Made by a program: the position numbers and the translations under genes. A DNA stretch of 64,000 bases from CAWAXW01 sp963786155 (GTDB lineage: Bacteria > Actinomycetota > CADDZG01 > WHSQ01): assembly GCA_963786155.1 (NCBI GenBank), contig CAWAXW010000006.1, forward strand, positions 1,860,001-1,924,000. The letters run 5' to 3'. Shown piece after piece: positions 54,064-62,370 of the stretch. Under the pieces are notes generated by a model, which saw only the letters and a program-made list of their open reading frames with translations, searched no databases and was not told where the DNA came from. Every line of letters begins with the position of its first letter. Position 1 is the stretch's first letter.

Positions 54064-55272
54064 CTACTTCAGACCCTTTATCGAGAACATGTCCACGCCT
54101 CTCAGCATGTCGTTCGTGAAGAGGTAGCCGTTGTGCCACAGGGTCGAGTACGTGGTGGAATCCTCGGCCTGGAAATAGGCGGCCTCGGTCGGCTGGGTCG
54201 GGTCGTTGGCGTCGATCACACTGACCCCACCGGTGAACCAGGTGACGGCGACGTTGTTAGTGGTTGGGTGCCAGTCGAGACCGTGGCTCAAGCACCAAGA
54301 GGTCGTCCATCCAGCGTAGGTGCCGATGTTGGCGTACGTCGCATTCCCGCCGCGCGGCGGAGCGAAGCTGCCCTGTACCAGCGGAAGCGCCGGGTCGGAG
54401 ATGTCGTAGAGCCAGACACGCCCGGTCGGGCTCGCGCCGCTGTTGCAGTCGTGGGCGGCGAAAGCTTCGTCGTCGATCGCGAGGAGATTGCCATCGTGGC
54501 TGGCAACCGCGTAGTGCGAGTACTGGATCGCAGGGTTCACGATGCGCGAAACGATCGTGGGATTAAGTGGCTCGGTGACGTCCCAGATCTGCACCTCTCC
54601 GCTGCCAACTGCGCCGGAGCAGAAGCCGAGTGGGGTTTCGCCGGCCGCCGAGAAGGAAACGTCGTGGCAATCCATTACCTGCGACGACGGCAACTGGCTC
54701 GCGACCTTTGGCTTCGTTGGATTGGTGACGTCCACGATCGCAACTCCCGCCCTGTCGGCGCTACCGGCGAGGTTGCCACCGGCCATGTAGATGTACTTGC
54801 CACCCGGGAACGGCTTCATCGTATGGGCGGCGTTCGTGTTGAGGGCGGAGATGATGCGCGGCTGGGCGGGGTTCTTGACGTCGATGAGCATCAGACCTTC
54901 GCCCGCTGTGGGTGCGCACGTGTTCTGCGAGAACGCCATGGCAACGATGCCCGGCTTGATGAACTCCACGTCGTTGTCCGTTCCGGGACAGTGGAGGAAA
55001 CCGACTTCCTTGAGCTTGCCGCCCTTGGTGTCGAAGATGTGCAGGCCACCCTTCTTGGGGTCCTGGCCGCGGTTGTCCGTACCGTTCAGCTCGCCCGAGA
55101 ACAAGTAGCGCTTGCCGTCGGACGCGAGCTCGGTGCCACCCTCGTATTGGGCTTGGCCGACGTGCTTCAGGTTGTCGCTCTTGTTGACCTCGCCCTGATC
55201 GGCGAAGGCCGGTACCACACTCATTCCGACGACGACCGCGAGGGCCGCCACCACACTTAGCAACTTCTTCAT
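54064..55272 (-). CDS. Secreted LVIVD-repeat protein (third gene of operon)
   Basis: 402 residues; signal peptide MKKLLSVVAALAVVVGMSVV (cleavage AFA-DQG). LVIVD-type blades: GLHIFDTKGGKLKEVGFLHC, LMLIDVKNPAQPRIISALNT, VAIVDVTNPTKPKVASQLPS, VQIWDVTEPLNPTIVSRIVN, VWLYDISDPALPLVQGSFAP and VSVIDANDPTQPTEAAYFQA, predicted to form a six- to seven-bladed propeller. Cys are conserved with its neighbours. The start overlaps the stop of the upstream gene (ATGA). The only intact copy of the three; function unknown. Confidence 0.87.
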   Translation of the reverse strand: MKKLLSVVAALAVVVGMSVVPAFADQGEVNKSDNLKHVGQAQYEGGTELASDGKRYLFSGELNGTDNRGQDPKKGGLHIFDTKGGKLKEVGFLHCPGTDNDVEFIKPGIVAMAFSQNTCAPTAGEGLMLIDVKNPAQPRIISALNTNAAHTMKPFPGGKYIYMAGGNLAGSADRAGVAIVDVTNPTKPKVASQLPSSQVMDCHDVSFSAAGETPLGFCSGAVGSGEVQIWDVTEPLNPTIVSRIVNPAIQYSHYAVASHDGNLLAIDDEAFAAHDCNSGASPTGRVWLYDISDPALPLVQGSFAPPRGGNATYANIGTYAGWTTSWCLSHGLDWHPTTNNVAVTWFTGGVSVIDANDPTQPTEAAYFQAEDSTTYSTLWHNGYLFTNDMLRGVDMFSIKGLK

Positions 55273-56423
55273 GACTTGCCCTCCTTGAGTCCTTTGACTT
55301 CTATGACATCGAGACCGCGATTCAGATCGTTGGCGAAGATGCGGCCGCCGAAGTAGTACGACGACCAGGTGTTGCCGTCGGCGGGTTGGAAGTAAGCGAT
55401 CTCCTCAGGCATCAGCGGGTTCGAGAGGTCGAGCACGCTCGTGCCGCCGGTGTACCAGGAGAGAACCGCCTTGTTGGTTCCCGGAACGAAGTTCAGGTTG
55501 TGTGCCGTGCACCAGCCGCCGTCGAGGCTCGAGATGCCCTCGCCCCGCTGCGGGCCCCAGTGGCCTGCGAAGATCGGAGCCTGCGGGATGGTGATGTCGA
55601 ACACCCATACCGAACCGGTCGGGCCGCCGACACAATCGTGAACGCCGAACGCCTCGTCGGTGAGGATCAGGTACTTACCGTCGGGGGTCGCGAACCGCGT
55701 GGTGCGGGAAGAACGAAGGGCTCACTGCGTGACCGATCGTCACCGGCGCCTTCGGGTCGGAGACGTCCCAGATCTGTGCCTCGGTCAGCCCGGGGCAGAA
55801 CGCGAGCTTGGACTCGCCCGCAAAGCTGAACGTGACGTCGTGACAGCCCGCAGGGTTCTGGCGGTAGGTCGAGACGACCTTGATATCGCGCGGGTTGGAG
55901 ACGTCGAGGATCTGCTCGAAGCCGCCGCCGTTCGCGAGGCCCCCGGGCGATGCGTAGATGATCGGCTTGCCGGGATAGACGGTCAACGTGTGTGTACCGC
56001 CCGGCAGGTCCACCGAGTCGAGGTACTTCGGTGCCTTCGGGTTCGATACGTCGATGAGGCGGACGCCCGCGCCGGCGAGGCCGCCGCACTGTCCGCTGTG
56101 ATACCCGAGCGCGATCAGGCCCGGCTTGACTACAGCGACGTCGTTCTGGCCGCCGGGACATGGGATGAACGCGAGCTCCTTGGGCTTGGCGCCGGAAGCG
56201 TCGATGACGTGCACTCCGCCCTCTTGCCCTTGCTGGCCCGCGTAGACGGTCTTGGTCTTGGGGTCGTAGTCGAGGTCGGTGCCCGAGTCGTACTTGAGGT
56301 TCCAGACCTGCTTGACGTTGTCGGACTTGTTGACGTCGCTGCTCCGCGGGCGCGGCGCTCGTCAGGAGCGCGCTCGCCGTGAGAACTCCCGCGGCGACTA
56401 CCGCCACTTTCTTCAGACTTCAT
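55269..56423 (-). CDS. Secreted LVIVD-repeat protein (second gene of operon), multiply frameshifted
   Basis: ATG 56423 (MKS) leads after a shift into VAVVAAGVLTASALLTSAAP, a signal peptide, then, after further shifts near 56345, 56215 and 55680, into blades such as GVRLIDVSNPKAPKYLDSVD, AQIWDVSDPKAPVTIGHAVS and TSVLDLSNPLMPEEIAYFQP. Ends NRGLDVIEVKGLKEGKS. Both ends overlap the neighbouring genes by ATGA. The pieces together cover the same layout as the intact copy, so indels rather than decay are likely. Confidence 0.75.
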
Positions 56424-57640
56424 CGGGCGGGGCCCTCCTTGAGCCCTTCGACCTCGAACACGTCGAGGGCGCCGTTGCCCCGGTCGTTGGCCCAGATGCG
56501 GCCGTCGTACCAGTAGGCCGACCAGTAGTTCGTGATGTCGTCGCCGGTGCCCATGTAGTGGGCGATCTCGACGGGCTGGCTCGGGTTCGTGAAGTCGATG
56601 ACGTTCATGCCGCCCGCGTACCAGGACGACACGAGCGTGTAGGTGCCGGGGATGAAGTTGAAGAGGTGCGCGGTGCACCAGGTGTTGCGGTTGTAGTTCG
56701 ACTGGAGCCGACGGGAAGCGGGCCGCGCGGCAGGCCGTAGTAGCCGATCGAGCAGGGGCTTCGGGCGTCGTCAGGTCGTAGATCCACAGCGAACCGGTCG
56801 GTCCGCCGACGCAGTCGTTGCCGGCGATCGCCTCGTCGCCGATCACCATGTACTTGCCGTCGTGCGTGAACGCGACCGAGTGCGGGAACTGCAGCGCCGG
56901 GTTGACGATGTGGTGCAAGATCGACCGGGCGCGAGCGGGTCGGAGACGTCCCAGATCTGCGCCTCGCCGGCGCCGGCGCAGAACGCCGAGCTTGTCTCGT
57001 CCTCGTGACGTAGAACGTCGAAGTCGTGACAGCCGGTCTCGTTGGGCGTGAAGGTCGCTGCGACCTTCGGCTTCTTCGGGTTCGACACGTCGATGATCTG
57101 CTCGGTGCCGCCGCCGTTCGCGAGGCCGCCGGGCGACGCGTAGATGATCGGCTTGCCGGGATACACGGTCAGCGTGTGGGTCCCGCCGGGAAGGTCGTTG
57201 ACCGCGCCGAGGAACTTCGGCTTCTTGGGGTTCTTGACGTCGATCAGGCGAACGCCGCCGCCGGCACCGCCCGCAGGTCGACGAGTGGTAGCCGAGGGCG
57301 ATGCAGGCCGGGCTTGACGACGGCGACGTCGTTCTGCTCGCCCGGGCACGGGATGAAAGCGACTTCTTTGGGGCCTTGCGGAGTTCGTCGATGACGTGGA
57401 CGCCGCCCTTCGGCGCCCTGCTGCATCGCGTAGACGTACTTGCCGGAGAACGCGATGTCGGTCCCGCCGGCGAAGAAGCGGCGTCCTCGTTCACGCCCTC
57501 GTACGGGAAGTGGCCGATGCAGCTTGACGTTCTCGCTGGCATCGGCCTGGCGCTCGGGCGCGCGAGCTGAGCCCCGGCGGGGGCGGCAGCGAAGGCCATA
57601 CGGCAACGAGCCCGGCGGCAATGACGGTGCGCAGCTTCAA
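56420..57640 (-). CDS. Secreted LVIVD-repeat protein (first gene of operon), multiply frameshifted
   Basis: TTG 57640 behind AAGGAAGTG starts KLRTVIAAGLVA, which joins MAFAAAPAGAQLA in another frame to make a signal peptide. Blades are recovered from several frames: GGTDIAFSGKYVYAMQQGA, VAFIPCPGEQNDVAVVKPGL, GVRLIDVKNPKKPKFLGAVN, GTEQIIDVSNPKKPKVAATF, AQIWDVSDPLAPG, KYMVIGDEAIAGNDCVGGPT and MNVIDFTNPSQPVEIAHYMG. Six or more shifts are needed. It is closest to the second gene (GGTHTLTVYPGKPIIYASPG is identical in both). The 150 bp upstream hold no recognisable feature. Confidence 0.72.
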
Positions 57641-57790
57641 GGGGTCACTTCCTTAACGACCGGTCTGGCGTACGGTTGCCTGTAAGGGGGTATCCTCGCC
57701 CTAGGGCCGGCCTCCTGCACCTGGGGGACTCCAGCTGACGGCGCCGGCGCTCGTGGCAGGCGCGCAAGCGGAGCGGGACAGGTCCGCAGG

Positions 57791-58241
57791 TCACGCTGGG
57801 AAGATGCGCTTCATCAGGGGCTTGAAGGCGCGTGATCCCGACCGCGCCCGGCGAGGCCGAGCGGGGGCTAGAGCTCCTCTCGCCAGAAGACGTGGGTCCG
57901 GTCGTTGCCGAGCGGGGTCAGGAAGCATCTCGCCGCGGCTCCGCTACCCAGCCCTCGTGAGCGATCCCCAGGCGGTGAGGGGGTTCCCAGCCCGTACGAC
58001 TCGCACCTTGTCGCGGGTCTTGATGCCGCCGATCTTGATCGTTGCCTCGGCCTCGACGCCGACCCCCTCCCGGTGCTCCGAGATGACGACGAAGTCCGAC
58101 GCCTCGAGCATCCAGTCGTCCTGGTGCTCCCAGTCGGTGATGAGCTCCCAGACGACCTCGGGGGGGCCGGGCATCGTTGCGGGCCATCTCGAGCACGACC
58201 GGCCAGCCCGTTTGACGACGGTGGAAGCTCCGCGGCGACAT
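57791..58241 (-). CDS. SRPBCC (START-like) family protein, frameshifted
   Basis: A small hydrophobic-cavity protein of about 150 residues. The core GPPEVVWELITDWEHQDDWM, then SDFVVISEHREGVGVEAEAT and IKIGGIKTRDKVRVV, are typical of the polyketide cyclase/SRPBCC family; FLTPLGNDRTHVFWREEL and FKPLMKRIF follow in other frames to a TGA at 57791-57793. The ATG at 58241 lies 5 bp after the corrected gatB stop. Ligand unknown. The exact ends are uncertain because of at least three indels. Confidence 0.6.
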
Positions 58242-58245
58242 CTAG

Positions 58246-59739
58246 CTAGAGGCCGAGCTTCTTGCGCAGGAGTCTCGTTGACGACTCCGGGGTTGGCCTG
58301 GCCCTCGATCTTCTTCATCACCTGTCCGACGAGGAAGCCGAGCGGTGTTCATGCTGCCCGGCTCGCACTTTGTCGGCGCGCCTCGGCGTTCTCGGCGATC
58401 GACCTCGTCGATGACGCCCTCGATCGCGCCGTGTCGCTGAGACCTGCTCCAGTCCCTTGTCGTCGGCGATCGTTGCCGGGTCCTCCCCGGTTTCGAACAT
58501 CTCGCCCAGCACGGTCTTCGCCTGCTTGCCGGAGATCGTGCCCGGCGTCGACGAGCTTCACGAGCTCCGCGAGCCCTTCGGGGAGACACTTTCGAATCGG
58601 TGAGCTCGATCTCGGCTTCGTTCAGCAGCCCGTAGCAGGTCGGCGATGATCCAGTTGACGATCTTCTTGGCTTCGCCGCCGTAGGCCTCGACCGCCGCCT
58701 CGAACCAGTCGGCGAGGGCCTGTGGAGCCGACGAGGATCTCGGCTTCGGTCGCGCGTGACGCCGAGCGAGGACTCGCGAAACGTGCACGCCGCGCCAGCG
58801 GGGAACTCGGGCAAGAGTCGAGCGGATCTACTCGACCCAGTCTCGCCGGCGGCTCGAACGGCACCAGGTCGGGCTCGGGGAAGTAGCGGTAGTCGAACGC
58901 GAACTCCTTCGTCCGCAGCGACGACGTCGTTCCCGTCTTCTCGTCGAAGTGCCGGGTCTCCTGGACCAGTGTCTCCCCGGCATCGAGCGCTCGCCGCTGA
59001 CGCTTCTCTTCGTACTCGAGCGCGCGAGCCCACGGAACGGATCGAGTTCATGTTCTTGACCTCGACCTTGGCACCGAACTCCTTCTCGCCCTTGCGTCGC
59101 ACCGACACGTTCGCGTCGACGCGCATCGAGCCCTCTTCCATCCGCACGTCGGAGACGTCCGAGCGACTCGAGCAAAGCGCGCGAAGCTCGGTGACGAAGA
59201 CGCGCGCCTCCTCGGCGGAGTGGATGTCCGGCTCGGACACGATCTCGACGAGCGGCGTGCCCGGCCCGGTTGAAGTCCTCGAGCGAGTAGTCGGAGTCGG
59301 CGATCCGACCGCTGCCGCCGATGTGGATCGACTTGCCGGTGTCCTCTTCGAGGTGCACGCGGGTGATGCCGACGCTCTTCGTTCCGAAGTCACCCGTGAT
59401 CTCGACGAAGCGCCGCCGATCGCGAAGGGAAGGTCGTACTGACAGATCTGGTAGTTCTTCGGCATGTCCGGATAGAAGTAGTTCTTCCGGTGGAACAGCG
59501 AGTACGCTCGCTATGTCGCAGTCGAGCGCGAGCCCGATCTTGATCGTGTGCTCGACCGCCTTCTCGTTCGGAACCGGCAAGGTGCCCGGCAAGCCCAGGC
59601 ACACGGGACAGGTTCGCGTGTTCGGCTCGCCGGCGAACGCGACCTCGCAACCGCAGAACATCTTCGAGTTGGTCGAGAGCTCGACGTGGATCTCGAGCCC
59701 GACGGTCGTCTCGTAGAGGTCCTCCGCCACCGTGGTCAC
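58246..59739 (-). CDS. gatB: Asp-tRNA(Asn)/Glu-tRNA(Gln) amidotransferase subunit B, multiply frameshifted
   Basis: tRNA-binding and kinase subunit of the amidotransferase. GTG 59739 overlaps the gatA stop and gives TTVGLEIHVELSTNSKMFCG with zinc Cys in FCGC and NTRTCPVCLGLPGTLPVPN. Later pieces in other frames: GTPLVEIVSEPDIHSAEEAR, MRVDANVSVRRKGEKEFGAK, VEVKNMNSIRS, and a tail domain ending at RKKLGL (stop 58246-58248). The full protein is represented, with many single-base shifts. Because the complex is essential where GlnRS is missing, sequence error is far more likely than decay. Confidence 0.85.
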
Positions 59740-61218
59740 AGCGACGGCCTGCCTTCGGCGAATCGATCCAGCCGAGATCCTGCTCGAACGCGTACGCGGC
59801 CCGGAACATCGTCTTCTCGTCGAGTGCCTTGGCGATCAGCTGGAGCCCGACCGGCAGGCCGTCGTCGGCGGACAGTCCCGCACGGGACGCTGATCGCCGC
59901 GTTGCCGGCGAGGTTCACCGGAACCGTGAACACGTCGGAGAGATACATCGCGAGCGGGTCCTCGGTCCGCTCGCCGATCTTGAACGCGGTCGTCGGCGAG
60001 GTCGGGCACACGATCAGATCGACGCTCTCGTAGGCGCGTTCTCGAGGTCCTGCGTGATGAGCGTGCGCACCTTCTGCGCCTTGCCGTAGTACGCGTCGTA
60101 GTAGCCGGCCGACAGCGCGTACGTCCCCAGCATCACGCGGCGCTTGACCTCGGCGCCGAATCCCTCGTCCCGCGTCTTCGAGAGTCATCGTGACGATGTC
60201 GTCGCCGTCGGACCTCGGTGCCCGTAGCGAACGCCGTCGTAGCGCGCCAGGTTCGCCGAGCACTCGGCCGGAGCGATCAGGTAGTAGGCGGAGATCCCGT
60301 GCTCGAAGGACGGCAGCGAGACCTCCTCGAGCGTCGCGCCCAGCTTCTCGAGGCGCGCGTATGCCTCCTCGACACGGGCCTTGACACCGGGCTGGACGCC
60401 GTCGGCCCTGGAACTCCTTGACGATCCCGATGCGCATCCCGTCGATGCCCGCCGTCGATCCCGTCAGGAAGTCGGGTGCCTCCACCGGGATCGAGGTCGA
60501 GTCCATGCGGATCGTCGCCGGCCGCCAGCTCGAGCAGCGCGGCGGCGTCCTTGACGGTCCGCGTGAACGGACCGGCTTGGTCGAGCGACGAGGCGAACGC
60601 GATCATCCCGTAGCGCGAGACCAGCCCGTAGGTCGGCTTCACGCCGACGAGTCCGCACAGCGACGCCGGCTGGCGAACCGATCCCCCGGTGTCGGTCCCC
60701 CACGCCCACGGCGCCCCGCCCGCCGCGACGATCGCCGCGGAGCCGCCGCTCGACCCCCCGGGCACGCAGTCGAGATCCCACGGGTTGCGCGTCAGCTTGG
60801 TAACCGGAGTTCTCGGTCGACGAGCCCATCGCGAACTCGTCCATGTTGAGCTTGCCGAGCATCGGCAGGCCCGCGCGTCGCAACAGCGACCAACGACCGT
60901 CGCGTCGTAAGGCGGGACGAACCCCTCGAGGATCCGCGATCCCGCGGTCGTCGTGACGCCACGTGGTGACGAAGATGTCCTTGTAGCCGACCGGCACACC
61001 GTCGTACCGGTCGAGAGGGCCTCTCCGCCGGCGACGCGCTCGTCCGCAGCTCGCGCTTCGCCGAGGGCGCGCTCCGATGTCCTCTCCAGGTAGGCGCCGA
61101 GAGTGGCATCGACCGCCTCGGTCCGTTCGATGAGGGCCTCGGTGATCTCGGCCGAGCTCAGCTCACGCTTGGCGATGGCCGACGCGAGATCCCGGGCAGA
61201 GCTCCACAGGATGTCCAC
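59736..61218 (-). CDS. gatA: Asp-tRNA(Asn)/Glu-tRNA(Gln) amidotransferase subunit A, multiply frameshifted
   Basis: Amidase subunit that frees ammonia from glutamine. GTG 61218 starts MDILWSSARDLASAIAKREL. The amidase signature VPGGSSGGSAAIVAAGGAPW (catalytic Ser of the Ser-Ser-Lys triad) and GTDTGGSVRQPASLCGLVGV are present; KPTYGLVSRYGMIAFASSLD, GYYDAYYGKAQKVRTLITQD and ESVDLIVCPTSPTTAFKIGE follow through several frames to TGA at 59736-59738. Clear shifts lie near 59876, 60042, 60181 and 60407. Overlaps gatB by GTGA. Confidence 0.87.
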
Positions 61219-61221
61219 CGC

Positions 61222-61516
61222 TCATGCGTCCTCGATGATGCGAGGGACCTTGAAGCGTCCGTCCTCGACCTCGGGGGCGTTGGCCAAGGCTTCCGCACGA
61301 GGGAAGCGACGGCCGGACTTCGTCGGCCCGCATCACGTTCCTCAGCGGCACCGAGTGCGAGGTCGGCTCGACGTCGTCGAGGTCGAGGGCCTGGATCTTC
61401 TCGGCGTGCTCGAGGATGTGGGCCAGCTCGGACACCATCCGATCTCGCTCCTCCTCCGACAGAGCCAGGCGCGCCAAGCGGGCGACGTGATCGACTGCGG
61501 CTCGATCCAATGCCAT
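61222..61516 (-). CDS. gatC: Asp-tRNA(Asn)/Glu-tRNA(Gln) amidotransferase subunit C, frameshifted
   Basis: Small belt subunit stabilising GatAB, about 97 residues. Starts MALDRAAVDHVARLARLALS, with EEERDRMVSELAHILEHAEK and VEPTSHSVPLRNVMRADEVR. A shift at about 61300-61310 leads to RAEALANAPEVEDGRFKVPR and IIEDA, the normal C-terminus, with TGA at 61222-61224, 3 bp before gatA. First gene of the gatCAB operon. Confidence 0.88.
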
Positions 61517-61580
61517 CTGGCGAGTCTAAAGGCGGGGATTCCACCTTCCGCTTGAGGCTCCGGCTTGCTAGCGTTCCAGC

Positions 61581-62232
61581 ATGGGGTTTCCCAAGCACCT
61601 CCTCGCCGACCACGAGAACGTCGTGTTCGACATGAAGCCTCACTGGGTCGCGCTCGTTCCCGGCGACTTTCTGGGCAGTCGTGATCCTGGTGGCAACGGG
61701 CTTCAGCTTTAAGCTCATCGACGAGTCAACAGTGCGCTGGGTCATCATCGGGGCGGCCCTGATCGCACTCGGCATACTGTCGGTGAAGCCCTTCATCGAC
61801 TGGAAGTTCACTCACTACGTTCTCACCAGTGACCGCCTGATCACCCGAACCGGATTCATCGCCAAGCACTCCAAAGAGATCCCCCTCGAGCGGATCAACG
61901 ACGTCACGTTCAGTCAGAGAGTGCTCGAGCGCATGGTCGGGGCGGGAGACCTGATGGTCGAATCGGCCGGCGAGCGGGGCCAGACCCGGCTCCGCAACGT
62001 CCGGAAGCCCGAGCAGGTCCAACTGATGATCTACAAGGAGACCGAGGAGAACAACAACCGGATGATGCGTGGCGGGGCGGCCGCTCAGCCCGCTCAGCCC
62101 GCGCAGCAGGCTGCGGCCCCCTCGGAATCAGTCACCGATCAGATCGAGGCATTGAAGCGGTTGAAGGACGCGGGCGCCATCACCGACATGGAGTTCGAGA
62201 ACAAGAAGTCGGAGCTGCTGAAGCGCCTCTAG
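61581..62232 (+). CDS. PH-like domain (DUF304-type) membrane protein with SHOCT tail, frameshifted
   Basis: About 217 residues. ATG 61581 gives MGFPKHLLADHENVVFDMKP and HWVALVP, then a one-base shift near 61660-61670 joins ATFWAVVILVATGFSFKLID. Two membrane helices precede a bacterial PH domain (HYVLTSDRLITRTGFIAKHS, IPLERINDVTFSQRVLERMV), a Gln/Ala/Pro linker and a C-terminal SHOCT-like segment (LKRLKDAGAITDMEFENKKS). Likely a membrane-associated oligomeric protein; function unknown. Divergent from gatC. Confidence 0.8.
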
Positions 62233-62267
62233 AGGGCCAATAAGTATTTCTACGTAGAGCCCAAGCA

Positions 62268-62299
62268 TTGACACGCGCTCCCAGTATCTGTCACATTAT
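62268..62299 (+). promoter_or_regulatory. Possible promoter of the DUF11 surface protein
   Basis: TTGACA (62268-62273) is a consensus -35 box; possible -10 elements are TCACAT (17 bp spacing) or CATTAT (20 bp). The stretch 62233-62330 is clearly AT-richer than its surroundings. A hairpin (CGCAACCC...GGGTGCG, about 62319-62345) lies in the leader, before an AGGAGG site. Confidence 0.45.
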
Positions 62300-62370
62300 T
62301 TCCAGGTATTGGAAAAAGGCCTCGCAACCCATCCGGCGGGTGCGTGGTCGCCTATCTAGGAGGATGCGCC

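Noticed and set aside
62300..62370. c-di-GMP riboswitch in the leader of the DUF11 protein
   Set aside because: A hairpin with an ACCC/GGGT stem is present, but the conserved GEMM sequences around it are not.
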